From: Miscanthus floridulus
Taxonomy: Eukaryota > Streptophyta > Magnoliopsida > Poales > Poaceae
Direction: 5' to 3'
DNA length: 64,000 nucleotides
Assembly (NCBI RefSeq): GCF_019320115.1
Contig: NC_089584.1
Location: 52,821,633-52,885,632 of the forward strand
A program made the position numbers and the translations under genes. Position 1 is the first letter of the stretch. Each line of letters opens with the position of its first letter. Under the pieces are notes generated by a model. The model ran no database searches. It had not been told where the DNA came from and saw only the letters and a list, made by a program, of their open reading frames with translations. Positions 1 through 11,432 of the stretch are shown piece by piece.

Positions 1-560
1 GTTCCTGAGTAAGCTGGTCCTCTAGTGCTTGCTCCTCAAGGGTTGGCTACTCATCATGCTCGGGGCATCAAGCTGCACTGTCTGTTGTCCGCGACATTAT
101 TTCGCGCTTTGTTCTAAAAGATGCAAGAAAGTGTGCTTTAGGTACACGAGAAGGTATAAGAAATAAAAAAGGACTATAAACCAAAGTAGTCCTATAAAAC
201 AACAATATATCAAAAAAACTAGTAGTAGCAGTAGTAGAGGCCTCAGAAACATGTCAATCATCATATGATCTTGAACTTGGAGCATCAAAGCATCATAACA
301 GAGAAGAGAGGAGAAGGTAATGTAGGGGCGGCTGCTAATGATGCCAAGTTCCTCTCAAGTTCTTGATCATTAGCTCATATTCCATATAATATATGGACTT
401 AGACAATTTCATCATCGGCAAAACAAAGAAGAGGAGAGGAGAGGAGAGGGGAGATTTGGCAAAAAAAACCAACAGCTGCTTAGCAAACATAGTTCAACAG
501 CTAATGGCAAAAGACAGGACAACAAGTCCTGGGTGAATCCTGGGAGATTTGGCAAAAAAA
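1..560. other. No gene seen
   Basis: AT-rich leader with purine-rich patches (GAGGA runs near 430-450). The open frames here are short, Leu-rich or low-complexity and have no recognisable domain. I see nothing that can be named. Confidence 0.5.
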
Positions 561-1475
561 GCAACAGCAGCCACTTAGGAGTAGCAAGTAGTAAGACGAG
601 TAGTAGGAGTAGTAAGAGGAGGAGGAGTAGGAGTAGTAAGAGGAGGAGTAGTAGGAGTAGTAAGAGTAGTGGAGTAGTAGTATGTAAGAGTAGTGAAGTA
701 GTAGTAAGAGTAAGAGTATAAAGTAGTAGCAAGGACAACTTAAGTATTAGTTAAGTAGTAGTATAGAGTAGCAGCAGCAGTTAAGTAGTATAGAGTAGTA
801 GTAGTAGTAGTATAGAGTAGTGGCAGTAGTTATGTAGTAGTAATAGTATAGAAAAGTAGAGAGTAGTAGAGTAGAGTAGAGGAGTAGTAATAAAAGTAGT
901 AGAGTAGAGCAGTAGTAGTAGTAAAAAAGCAGCAGCAGTTAGTATAGGAGTAGGAGTAGAGCAGTAGTAGTAGTATAGAGAGTAGTAGTAGTATAGAGTA
1001 GCAGCAGCAGTTAGTATAGGAGTAGGAGTAGAGCAGTAGTAGTAGTATAGAGAGCAGTAGTAGTATAGAATAGCAGCAGCAGTTAGTATAGGAGTAGGAG
1101 TAGAGCAGTAGTAGTAGTATAGAGAGTAGTACGAGTAAGAGTAGTGAGTAGTAGTATAGAATAGCAGCAGCAGTTAAGTAGTATAGAGTAGCAGCAGCAG
1201 TTAGTGTAGGAGTAGGAGTAGAGCAGTAGTAGTAGTATAGAGAGTAGTAGTAGTATAGAGTAGCAGCAGCAGTTAGTATAGGAGTAGGAGTAGAGCAGTA
1301 GTAGTAGTATAGAGTAGCAGCAGCAGTTAGTATAGGAGTAGGAGTAGAGCAGTAGTAGTAGTATAGAGAGTAGTACGAGTAAGAGTAGTGAAGTAGTAGT
1401 AAGAGTAAGAGTAAGAGTACAGACTAGTAGGAAGGACAGCTTAAGTAGTAGTTAAGTATTAGTAGCAGTAGTACT
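560..1475. repeat. AGT/AGC microsatellite with higher-order units
   Basis: A nearly continuous run of AGT, AGC and AGG trinucleotides. Between about 935 and 1380 it is organised into roughly 60-75 bp units, each with 'ttagtataggagtaggag' followed by 'cagtagtagtagtatagag' and a 'tagcagcagcagtt' block. The unit start recurs near 938, 1013, 1084, 1202, 1274 and 1327. Ser/Arg-rich (plus) and poly-Leu (minus) open frames across it are products of the triplet repeat, not genes. Confidence 0.9.
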
Positions 1476-1479
1476 AAGG

Positions 1480-1645
1480 ATTTGATATTGATGACCACTG
1501 CTAGTAAGCATCAAAACAGTGGTAACCACTACTAGTAAGCATCAAGACAGTGACAACCACTGGCATGTGCTACAAGTAGTAAGCATCAAGACAATTACAG
1601 AGTGGCATGTGCTAAAAGTAGTAAGCATCAAGACAGTTGAAAGTA
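1480..1645. repeat. Short minisatellite of aagcatcaagacagt units
   Basis: Four copies of an 'agtaagcatcaagacagt'-like core, separated by 'aaccactac' or 'ggcatgtgctacaagt' spacers, starting near 1504, 1535, 1577 and 1620. It abuts the AGT block. No coding potential is evident. Confidence 0.75.
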
Positions 1646-1699
1646 TGCAGTGTAAGTGCCATGGAGCCCAATCAAAACCAAACACAAAACATAGAACAA

Positions 1700-3170
1700 A
1701 ACGCAAATAAGAAATAACATGTGTACTTGCTGCTAGAAATTTCATGTTCATCACCAGCACCATGTAAAAAAAATTCCTGCAAACTGCATTCTTAATTTCT
1801 AATCCATTGATAAATTGATATCCCGATACCTAAATTTTTGAAACTGCCACTCTAAAAAAACTTATATCATGTTAAGTATAAATAATAATCATTCTATTTT
1901 TCTCTCTGTTCAGCAAGAATAATCAAGCATGAGACAGAATATATAAATAATAATCATTCTATTTTTCTCTTTGTTCCACATCAGCTGCCTACGTCGTCAA
2001 CATCACTGGGAACGCCCTTAGGGCACCTATGTAAAGTGTTCAGACAAACAGACACATATGTATAAAAGCAAGTACGATAGGTTAATCTAAAAAAGCTATA
2101 TAAAAGATGCCATCTCAGATGTTTAGTGAGATGAAGAATGATTAGAAAAGAGGAAAAACAAAACAGACGGTAAACTTACAAACTAGCTACTCCCTTCCGA
2201 TATACTAGTATTTTCTAAGGCGTGCAACAGTTTCAAGAAAAAATATATATACTCTGCCTATTGAACCACATATATGCTAAAAACCACATATAATTTCTCT
2301 GTCTATTAATTTATAATAGTTTTTACAGAATAAATTTTTTAGCTAATCACATGTCTTCTCTATATCATCTATCTATCTCATCTCCTCATATCTTGGTTTT
2401 TATCTAAGAAACTATTTCCTCATCTATCTTCTTTAATTGCAGTGACACATCATCTTTTCCTTAGTTTAGATCCTGATTATTGAACATATAACTAGTTTCA
2501 TCTTTCATGGTTGGGAGTTCCCTTAGAAATCGGACCGGAGGTAATTCATCATAGGCTCCAAAATATCTATGACAGAATGATGTGGTCAGATATTTCAATT
2601 GAAAAGTATTATATGAATGAGCTATTAGATTGGTTATTATAGACAGCGGTATCTTCTAGCCACTAGTTAGCTTTATTACTAACCATTTCTCTAATTACTA
2701 AGAGAGAAATTTTATTATGTTATTATAAAGTATTGGTTTAAAGTTTATACCAATAATGAAAACATTTGTTTAGATGTAGTCGAATATTTTGTTAGCAAAT
2801 GTTACTACTAAATATCAGTACAAAGAATATCCCTATTATCATGACGCAAGCGAAGACGTCACGAGCCGCTCATGCTCACCCAACACAATCCTGCAAACTC
2901 TTAATTTATAATCCTACAAACACAAGCATACTAATTTTTGAAACTGCCACTCTTAATTTCTAATCCTGCAAACACATGCATACTAATTTTTGAAACTGCT
3001 TATATCATGTTCAATTTCATTCCCTTCAGTTCTGGACTTATGACAAATCTCATACTAATTGAAGCAAACACAAGCATACTAATCTTACGACAAGTCTGAA
3101 GGCGAAGGCATAGAATTGCATAAGCAATATAATTAAGAAGAGCAAATAGAATTGCGAGGATTCTTCAGCC
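1700..3170. other. AT-rich intergenic DNA with dispersed short duplications
   Basis: No gene seen. A segment with 'aatttttgaaactgccactc' and then 'cttatatcatgtt' occurs at 1833-1876 and again across 2932-3010. A 'aataataatcattctattt' plus 'ttctctttgtt' segment occurs at about 1882 and 1947. A 'tactcccttccg' string near 2189 is reminiscent of Stowaway MITE ends, but no matching opposite end was found. Confidence 0.5.
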
Positions 3171-3229
3171 TCTGTTCAAGATGAGGATGGACAGCAAAGA
3201 AAGGGAGAGGAGGAACATACATGTGTTGT

Positions 3230-3640
3230 CGGTGCGCGGGGCAGGGGGCCGGGCGCGGGGCGCCGAGAGCATGCGTCGTCGGCGTGCGGGGGTGGGACCG
3301 GCGGCGTGGCCGGCGGCGAAAATCCTAGGCGCGCAGGGGCGGGCGCAGGGGGCTGGGTGCGGGACGCCGGGGGCCGGGCGCCTAGGGCCGGTTGCGGGCG
3401 CGGGACCGGCGGCGAAAACCCTAGGCACGCAGGGGTGGGCGCCGGGGGCCGGGTGCGGGACGCCGGGGGCCGGGCGCCTGGGGCCGGGTGCGGGTGCGGG
3501 ACCGGCGACGTGGCCGGTGGCGGAAACCCTAGGCGTGCAGGGGCAGGCGCCGGGGGCCGGGTGCGGGACGCCGGGGGTCGGGTGTGGGCGGGCGCGGGAC
3601 CGGCGGCAGGGGCAGCGGCGGAAACCCTAGGCGCGCGGGT
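3230..3640. repeat. GC-rich minisatellite, about 100 bp units starting CCTAGGGTTT
   Basis: On the minus strand, 'CCTAGGGTTTTCGCC' or close variants recur near 3330, 3421, 3530 and 3632. Each is followed by about 80-90 bp of CCGG/CGCC-rich sequence ('cccggcgtcccgcacc'), giving spacings of roughly 92-108 bp. Both strands stay open by base composition, giving Gly/Ala/Arg-rich frames that are most likely spurious. It lies just outside the left subterminal repeats of the CACTA element. Confidence 0.8.
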
Positions 3641-3718
3641 AGCCTGACGGCGTCGTCGGTGGAAGAAGACAGCGCCCAGACGACATCACTCCCGTGCGCC
3701 GTCCTATTAATACTCCCT

Positions 3719-3846
3719 CCTATTTCTAGGGGCGGTTCCTGATCCAGCCGCCCCTAGAAATACATTTGTAGGGGCAGTTCCTGATCTAGCCGCCCCTACA
3801 AATACATTTGTAGGGGCGGTTCCTGATCCAACCGCCCCTACAAATA
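3719..3846. repeat. Left subterminal inverted repeats of the CACTA element
   Basis: Three successive palindromic units of the form 'taggggcggttcctgatc' then 'ccgcccctacaaat' are seen at about 3728-3762, 3769-3803 and 3810-3845. In CACTA elements such subterminal repeats bind the TNPA-type protein; that role is inferred here from position and similarity to the right-end cluster. Confidence 0.85.
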
Positions 3847-3849
3847 GTT

Positions 3850-4265
3850 TCTATTTTTAAATTATAAATTCTATATTTTTATATCATAAAACACAAAGTA
3901 ATATAAAAAATGTGTATATGCACAAATATAATATTTTGTATTATTCTATATATGAATAAATATATATATAAACAATTGTAGTCAAAACAATATAGAAAAC
4001 AAAAATTAAAAATTTAAATTTTAAAACTTCGACTATAATTTTATGACATTAAATGAAATAAAATAAAAATGTTGTAATAAATGAAAATAGAGTGGATGTT
4101 CAAATAGAGTCATCTGGATGTTGCAAAGGGTAGTCTCACACACATGCATAAAATATAGTCTCACACACATACAAAAATATGTAGTCTTACACACGTACAT
4201 AAATATATAGTCTCGTACGCATGCATAAATGAAGTCTTACAAACACACACTTACACAAACACTCC
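3850..4265. other. AT-rich 3' flank of the CACTA transposase gene
   Basis: No gene seen. It holds A/T-rich sequence and a loose array of 'agtctcacacacatgcataaa' variants (about 4127-4260, four copies), just downstream of the transposase stop region. Confidence 0.5.
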
Positions 4266-4269
4266 ATGT

Positions 4270-6130
4270 TCAACAACTAGCTAGTCCGCTGTAACGACTT
4301 TCCCCTTGACACCTTTTCATTCCCATGGCATTGTCTTTGGGGAGGTTCTTTTCGACAACACTGATCTTCTTAGGAAAGTCTATGAATAGCGGCATCTCAT
4401 CGTAGTTATTGTAAGCTTCAACATCGTCCATGCCATCAACTCCAATAATGTGTTGTTTCTCGGAGGCAACCACGTGCTTTGTCTTCTTCTTCGGGGGAGG
4501 TTATTTTGTGGGTCAGACATATAAAAAACTTATGCGACACGTGAAGCGAGCACCCAAGGATCATCTTGGTAGCCTAGATTCTCGAGGTCCAGGACTCTCA
4601 ATCCGATCTCGTTCAGTTGGTGTTGTTTGATCTAGCGGCATCAAAACAGGGTCACCGTTATATCCTTTCCATAGTCAAGTTCCCATATCTCTTCAATGAT
4701 GCCAAAGTATTGGATCTTTCGCCCTAATCCATCGAGAGCCTCTATTCGAACGCCGCTGTTTTGGTTCACATATTTACTATCCTTTGCGTGGGTATAGTAC
4801 GTGTACCCATTGATGTCATAAGCATTCCAAGATGTCACTTGTCTCGATGGCCCCTTCGCCAACCTACTGATGGTAATAGAGTCTATGGTTTCTCTAGGTG
4901 GTATGTTTTAGTCCTTCAACCATGTAGTTAGTCATTGCTTGTGCTGTTTCATGACCCAATCATCCGAATGGCCATTTCTCTCTGCCATAATGATAGCCAA
5001 GTGTTTATCAATATACAGTTGCATCAGTTGTGTACTCTGCAAGACACCATAATGCGCCCGACTCACCTCTTTGTAATCATGGTCGATGAACACTTTTCTA
5101 CCACTAGTGCCCTTCCCAGCCAGCCTACCCTTGTGATGAGAATCGGGTTTACCAATCCCTTTCTGTACTTTTACGTACTCTTGACAGCACTCGACGACTT
5201 CTTCAGTACTGTAACCCTCTATCATGGAGCCCTCTGGGTATGCTCAATTATGCACGTATCGACTTAAAACCAACATGAACCGCTTATAGGACCATATTTC
5301 ATGCAAGTAGCAAGGGCCAAGCGCCTGTATCTGATGAACCATGTGAATCATGAGATGTGGCATTATATCAAAAAAAGCAGGAGGTAAACACATCTCCAGT
5401 TGGTTTTGTGTCTCCACCACAAATTCATGTAGGTCACTCAGCTCTTCCTTGCCAATCGTCTTCTGTGAGATCTTCAAAAAGAAGTAGCACTTGCAGGTGA
5501 TGGCCATTTTCAAGAACTCTGGCTTTATAGCCCTGATTGCAAAAGGTAGAAACACTATCAGCATCACATGGCAATCGTGAGCCTTGCAGTGTGTTATTGA
5601 CAAGTCCTTCATCGACACTAGCTTCTTCACATTTGCTGAAAACCCAGTCGGGACTTTGATCCCCCTCAGGAAAGTGCATATAGCACTCTTCTCGTTTGGT
5701 GTTAGGTTGAAGCACGCTGCGGACAGAGTGTATTTTCCATTAGCCTCAGGTACCAGGTGAAGCTGTGGCATCACGTTTAGCTGCACCATGTCTTTCCGTG
5801 CTTTCAGACCATCCTTTAACTTGCCTGTGTCCATCAAGGTAGCAATGAGACTCTTAAAGACATTCTTCTGCACGTGCATAGCATCAATGGCATGGGGGAC
5901 CTCCAAGTCTGGCCAATAAGGTAGATACTGAAAGAAGATCGATTGTTTCTTGAAAGGTACGCCTTCGATAGGAAGTGTGCTTCTATCTCTGTTCGTCCCA
6001 TCCGGATTCTTCTTTCCATAGATGACGCGTATGTTTTTCACCATTCTGTACACATGTTCTCTGTTATGACGTCTCTCTAGAGGGGGTTCAATCTCTGGGG
6101 CATTGTCATAAAATCTAAAGAACAATTTGC
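4270..6130 (-). pseudogene. CACTA transposase, C-terminal half (Tnp2 end, DUF4218, DUF4216)
   Basis: The minus-strand frame 6125-5244 continues the Tnp2 transposase core: a 'PHAIDAMHVQKNVFKSLI' block, then the 'HCKAHDCHVML' block, then a DUF4218-type region with 'MPHLMIHMVHQIQALGP'. A frame or stop break near 5244 leads into 5225-4932 ('GYSTEEVVECCQEYV'). After further stops, 4862-4641 gives a DUF4216-type segment ('TYYTHAKDSKYVNQNSGV' and 'YFGIIEEIWELDY'). Weak C-terminal sequence continues to about 4270. Several in-frame stops show it is dead. The upstream partner of this half lies at 18517 and beyond, across the inserted retrotransposon. About 25-30 codons of the Tnp2 core expected between the two halves are missing, judged from family length (inference). 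Confidence 0.85.
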
Positions 6131-6133
6131 TGC

Positions 6134-6402
6134 GGGGTCCCCTGCCCGCCTTATATAGTTCGGGGGGCAGGGTTACAGATCTAGAAACTAATCCTAGCCA
6201 GTTACAATTACCATAGGTGGCCGGATAAGGATTCCTATTCTAACCGACCAGGATCTTGCTTGATCTCCAAATCCGCCTTGACTCCTTGCGCAGGATTTCG
6301 AACAGGTTGCTCGGGCCGCGTGTCGTCTTCTAGTGGGCCAAACCCCCTGATCCGAGTCGGCCCAGGCCTAACTGTAAGGGTATAGGGGTTAATACCCCCA
6401 CA
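6134..6402 (-). repeat. 3' LTR of the Tat element, truncated
   Basis: 269 bp matching 18247-18516 closely, from 'ggggtcccctgcccgcc' to the terminal 'aatacccccaca'. About 202 bp that form the other end of the complete LTR (18045-18246) are absent: the LTR sequence meets CACTA transposase sequence directly at about 6133. The TATA-like 'tatataa' of the LTR, read on the minus strand, is preserved near 6153. Confidence 0.88.
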
Positions 6403-6979
6403 ACTAGTCCCCGAGCACCAAGTATTATGCTGCGACACGCCATTCGATCTCCTTTGACTAATGCGATCCGTCTTCATGTCATCTCCAACTGATTGAAACA
6501 TTGACCAATCAGATGTGCCAGCATTCTGGAGAGCAGTAGACCACGATTATAGCCGAAGATTCTGGTTGTCCGAAGAATGCATCATGCTCTTAAAGAAAAA
6601 AGAAAAAGATTTCTTTCCTTATCAAGTGTGCCCACTTGTATTTCTGAAAAGAAATGTAAGTGACCCTTGGACAATAGTAATTCTGGCAATCAGTCAAAGC
6701 GTAGGGATCGATAAGATAAACACATTCACCGCAAGGTGAAGTGTGCCCACTTAGTCCCCGAGCCTAGTAGTAGGTGACGTAGGCACGTGGTGCCAGGGTC
6801 TAAAAAAGAATTTCCACTGAGTTTAAAAATCCAATCGTCGTACAAGCAATACGAGATGCACCATCAGGTGCATCGTACCGATGTAGTCCCCAAGCTTGCT
6901 GGAAGGTGAAGTATAAGCCTTGTAGCAAGGTCCAAATAAATGCCCCTCGACTGTATGTAAGTACAAATCACATGTAGCC

Positions 6980-7140
6980 GAGGAGAGCGGTCTTCGAGCA
7001 GTGGCCGGAACAGTCCCCGAGCACGGTAGTGGTCGGAGCAGTCCCCGAGCACGGTAGTGGTCGGGGCAGTCCCCGAGCATGGTAGTGGTCTGGGCAGTCC
7101 CCAAGCATGGTAGTGGTCTGGACCATCCCTGAGCACGAGA
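6980..7140. repeat. Tandem 28-34 bp repeats 'cagtccccgagcacggtag'
   Basis: Five degenerate copies of 'cagtccccgagcacggtag' plus 'tggtcgggg' lie head to tail (about 7010, 7039, 7067, 7095 and 7123), between the antisense gene and the 3' LTR of the Tat element. All three frames remain open on the minus strand, which gives Thr/Pro-rich spurious frames. The last two copies are more diverged. Confidence 0.85.
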
Positions 7141-7627
7141 CGTGTGGCAAAGAACCAAATACCACTTGTACTATTATTTGTTGTATTTATTTATCTTCTT
7201 ACTCTATCAAGTCCAATCTGACATGTCTGGTCAAAAAAGTGGACGGGTATAGCACGTCATACTGCCTTCTTGTCCTTTCAAGCAAACAGTCACTTGGCAC
7301 CTGTAAGGAGGTGCGTCAGTGTGGGCCCTCTCACACTGGTAATGAAGAGGCGCATACACTGATAATGAAGAGGCGCATATATTGGCATAGATCTTGAGGT
7401 TGTGAAAACAACCGTCTGCGGCGCGTGCGCACGTCTCCCAAGAATCTCGGGCAGACAAAACGGCGGAACTCTTGGTTAAATATAGTATAGGATTGGTAAG
7501 TTACTTTTTACCAAACCCCATTACCATTCACCGCCGTAGCCTTCTTCCTCTTGCCAACCCTAATACCTCCAAAATCATCACCAATCCCTCCTCCACCGTA
7601 TCTGCTTTCATCAGCAAGGCCAGATTC

Positions 7628-10600
7628 ATGGCAAAAAGTGACGCCCAGAAGAAAGCCGGAGTCATGGCGAAGGAGTGGTGGAAGTCAAGAAGCAATGAGC
7701 AGACCATCGAAGACCTCATCATCATGGGAGTACTCCACAACATGGAACTCGCAGGATGGCAGGCACCGGAGGGCGAGGGGTACCCCGATCCACAACCAGG
7801 TGAGATTGTGGTTTTCGAAGATTTCTTCAAGCGGGGTTTTGGGGTTCCAGTGCGCCCTTTCCTTCAGGGGCTCTGTCTGTATTACGAGATTGGGATTTGC
7901 AATCTACATCCCAACTCGATTCTTCTTATCTCCACCTTCATTCATCTTTGCGAAGCATATGGTGGCTTCCAGCCCCATTTTGACTTCTTTCACCATCTTT
8001 TCTATCTGTGGAAGAAAGGAAGCGGTGGCTCGAAGATAGCCGGAGGTGTGTACCTCAACCTTTGCGATGGGATGAAGGCCCAGTACCTGCACTGCCCTTG
8101 GAACATGTCACTTGATGACTGGTACAAGAAGTGGTTCTACATCCGCAAAGAGCCAAACACGATCACACTGTGCGACGTGGGGTTCATTCTAGAGAAGAGG
8201 ACCAGCTGGTCGGAGAAGCCTGAGCACCTGGAACAGATCCCAGAACTACTTGGGATGATCCCGTGGAAGAAACTAGACGGTCTGAGCGTGGTCGGGAACT
8301 TCATCAGCCGAAGGATCCAGCCCTGCCAGAGGAGGGTACATCCCGGCTACGAGTACCAAGGTAGTGTAGACCCAACGAGGACAAGGCAGGAGGCACTTGA
8401 CAAGATCAAAGTTAGAGCCAGAATTGGAGAGCTATTTAACTTAGCTGATCCAAAATATGTTAGATTGAGCGACATCGAGCACGCTTTCAAGCTCGCCCGA
8501 TCTCCCCCAAAGGTAAATCATCCTGCCTTATACCCGTAGTTTTATGTTGTAAGAGAAACTTACTGCATTATCTCCTCTGTGTTTCCTAGATTAATGGCCG
8601 GGATAGAGCAACACTGTTCGTGTCTCCACCCCCTGGTGTAGATTGGCCGCAAGTTGCTGACCCAACCGCCTAGACCAGCGCTGGGATCGAAGACGTCGAC
8701 TGGGCTGTGCTCGGAGTTGGGGAGGAGGCAGCAGCCAAAGCTGCTGGTAAGCGGCCGGCGGCCAGCAAGCGTCGTCAGGCGATCTTTACACTGTCAGACG
8801 ATAAAACAGAGGATGCAGACATCTTTCGACTCGTCCCTCGAAAGAGGAGGAGGCAACTGGAGTCGACAGAGCAAGGTGGCTCCTCCATGCCGGTGGGACC
8901 CGCATCGCCAACCACCACAGCACGGAGGACAAGCGGCGAAGGGGTCGAGCACCAAGCCCCGGCGCCAGTGCTGGATGTAGAAGGAGACTAGGTGTCACCC
9001 GCACAGCACATGGAGCAAGCACGGCCGAAGAGACGTGCCTTTGCCACATCATTCCGTGCTTCCAACATGTAAGTATTTGTAACTTTGATGTAAGCTTGCA
9101 ATTTTTGTTGACTATGGTTGCCTTCTGAACTTATCTTGGATGTACTAGGTCGGCGTCCACTGAAAATCCAGATCAACTAGCCGAGAATAGCATGGCTCCG
9201 GCAACAGTTGTAGAGAAGACTACGCAGCAGCCGTCCATGGAGGAAAACATAGCAGAAGGTCCACCGGAACCTCAGACCACAAGCGGTCAGACAACAGTCC
9301 CCGAGTAGGGGGTCGAGAGAAGAGCCGAGCCAAGCGCAAGTGCTCCGAGCACTAACCCTGCTGAGGGTGACGCTTCAGCACCAAGGGTAATGGGTCAGAC
9401 CGAGGAACAGCGGACGAAGGCGAGAGCACAGAGCACATTTATCAATGCTGCAGCCCGTGGGAAGGCTATAGTGATTGCAGAAGCTGCCAACTCTGAACCA
9501 GCACCGATACCCAAAGAAGAGGCCGAAGAGGACGAAGTAGAAGAGGTGCTGGGCCATCCATAGGACAGACGACAATATGTATATGTGTCGCGCTGGCGGA
9601 ACGACCAATGGGTTGTTCATGAGGAAATCCCAGAGGTCGAAGAGACCATGAAAGTTGAACAAGCGGCAAAACAGCTGGTGACGGAAGTCCAGGTATGCTT
9701 TGCTTCACCACCTGATCTTGCTATCCAGTCAAACTGTCTTACTTAGCTTTTTACATGTAGGACTTAATGAAGACCGCAAGGTACCGAAAGAAGTGTTTCG
9801 ACCAGATTGAGGGGATCACAACAAGCAATAAAGAACTGGTGGCTGAAGTGGAACGCTTGCGCCACTAACTTGAAGCCGCCAACCATGAGAGGATGGAGCA
9901 AGAGGTACAGAACTAGGACCTGGTCATCTAGCTCAGTAACAAAGAGCAGGAAAGAACAAGTAAGTTGTCACTTTATCACAATGAGTCCATGACAAGTGTT
10001 GTTGCATTGTTGGTAGTAACAGCCGTAGTGCAGGCTTAGAAGCCAAAGTAGTCCATCTCCGAGAGGAGAATAGTCATGCGGTCATAGAGTGTGATCGCCT
10101 GAAGGAGGACAACAGGAAACTGGCGCACGACTAGTCGTAGCTCCGGGACCACACGACCAAGATGAAAGAGGAACTGAAAAGTAAGTGTTCCAGACCCCTT
10201 TGCTCACTTTTGTTTCCCACCTTATCTTGTCATGGTATGACGTTTTAATGTCTTGTGCGGTTTGTAGTTTTAAAAGTCAATGCCAAGAAGCATTTGGAAG
10301 CCGTGATGAAAGATCATGACGACTGGAAGGCGCGATGCCAAGAGATCACCGAGGATCGGGACATATGGAAAAACCGATGCCAGGATGTGGCAACGGGCAT
10401 TTTGTCGGTCCTCAACCTTATCGACCCAGCGCTTATGGAGGACGTGCCAAGGACGCCACAGCTCAGACTGGTCGATAGATGCCGAAAGGCATGGGGATGG
10501 TTCCAAGAGTTCCTGAAGGAGGCGGGTGAGTACACAGGCGCACATGTGCTAAGCATGGTACATGCTCACTACCCCTTGATCGATCTCAAGCGCCTAGAGG

Positions 10601-10794
10601 CTAGATACCTGAAGGAGTTAGATCCAGACAAGGCTGAGGAGCTTTGGATGACCCAGCTGGACTTGTCGACAAAAATAATTGGCGACATTAACCTGTGGAG
10701 GCGGGACAGCACCTGTACAGGGTACGCCATCAACAAGTCAGCTGGAAACGCCATCAGTTTTGAGCCAACCGGCAAAGCCTGCGGTCTCGACTAG
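7628..10794 (+). pseudogene. Antisense accessory gene of the Tat element (Transposase_28-type protein)
   Basis: Runs opposite to gag-pol, as in Grande and RIRE2 relatives. Translation from ATG at 7628 gives about 300 residues with the putative gypsy-type transposon domain (PF04195-like): 'VRPFLQGLCLYYEIGICNL' and 'LFYLWKKGSGG' are typical blocks. An upstream open stretch from 7472 has no ATG. Plausible GT-AG introns separate further exons: donor 'ccaaag/gtaaat' near 8511, acceptor 'tttcctag' near 8589, exon to about 9063, then exons near 9150-9693, 9761-9960, 10028-10180 and 10268-10794. The later exons encode Glu/Lys/Arg-rich, coiled-coil-like sequence ('DHDDWKARCQEITEDRDIW'). In-frame stops in the middle exons mark it as decayed. 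Its function in this retrotransposon clade is not known to me. A 'gttaaatatagta' stretch lies about 150 bp upstream of the ATG. Confidence 0.75.
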
Positions 10795-10799
10795 CCAGG

Positions 10800-11430
10800 C
10801 AATAGCGGGGCCATCCTCTTTAGCTCGACGAGTGTAGGAGTCCCCGAGACTCGAGCAGGATGTCAGGGCAGCGAGCAACAGGTGCCATGTGCCCCGACCA
10901 GCCAACAGGATAGGCTATAGCTGTAGAAGAAGATGTAGTTGTGTTATTGTAAACTTGTACCTTTTCAGGCAAGCTTGTAATAACGTAACTGTAAATCATC
11001 ATAAGCTTGTTTGTTTTGTATAAAATGTATTTAAGATTGGAACTCATGTTGGTGTAACTAAGTGAGAACATGTTAGCGTTCTGTTTAGTTGTACTAGTTA
11101 GTCGACACGTCATCCTGAAAGGTTTGTGTGGCCCTGGTTTGCCATGTGGTCGGAGTGTGAGGTGCGTGACCTGTGCACACGTAGACATAGACAAGTCAAA
11201 CCAGAGGGGACCTGCCGATCACCCATAGCGTAGAGAGCAGATCCCATGCACGCGTTGGGAGGAACCGGAGACAGGGCCTGCTCCAAAAACCCAGGAAGGA
11301 ATGGTGGTCGGTTTTGACTAGTTAAGTTAGAATAACCATGGACTTCAAAGTGACACATTAGAGTGGTCGGAGAAATCATAATAGCTTTATTGAATTAAAT
11401 CGAAAGTACAAGAGGAGTACATATCTTAGT
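10800..11430. other. Spacer between antisense gene and integrase 3' end
   Basis: No gene seen. AT-rich to mixed sequence holding the presumed 3' ends of two converging transcription units of the Tat element: the antisense gene ends at 10794 and the integrase frame ends at 11433. Confidence 0.5.
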
Positions 11431-11432
11431 AG

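Noticed and set aside
533..721. Ser/Arg-rich frame resembling an SR-protein domain, and a poly-Leu frame opposite
   Set aside because: Product of AGT/AGG trinucleotide repeats with no non-repeat coding part.
2160..2260. Stowaway-like 'tactcccttccg' end
   Set aside because: No complementary end within about 600 bp and no TA duplication that could be paired.
3181..3647. Two overlapping Gly/Ala/Arg-rich open frames on the plus strand
   Set aside because: They coincide exactly with the GC-rich minisatellite and follow its period; open on both strands by composition.
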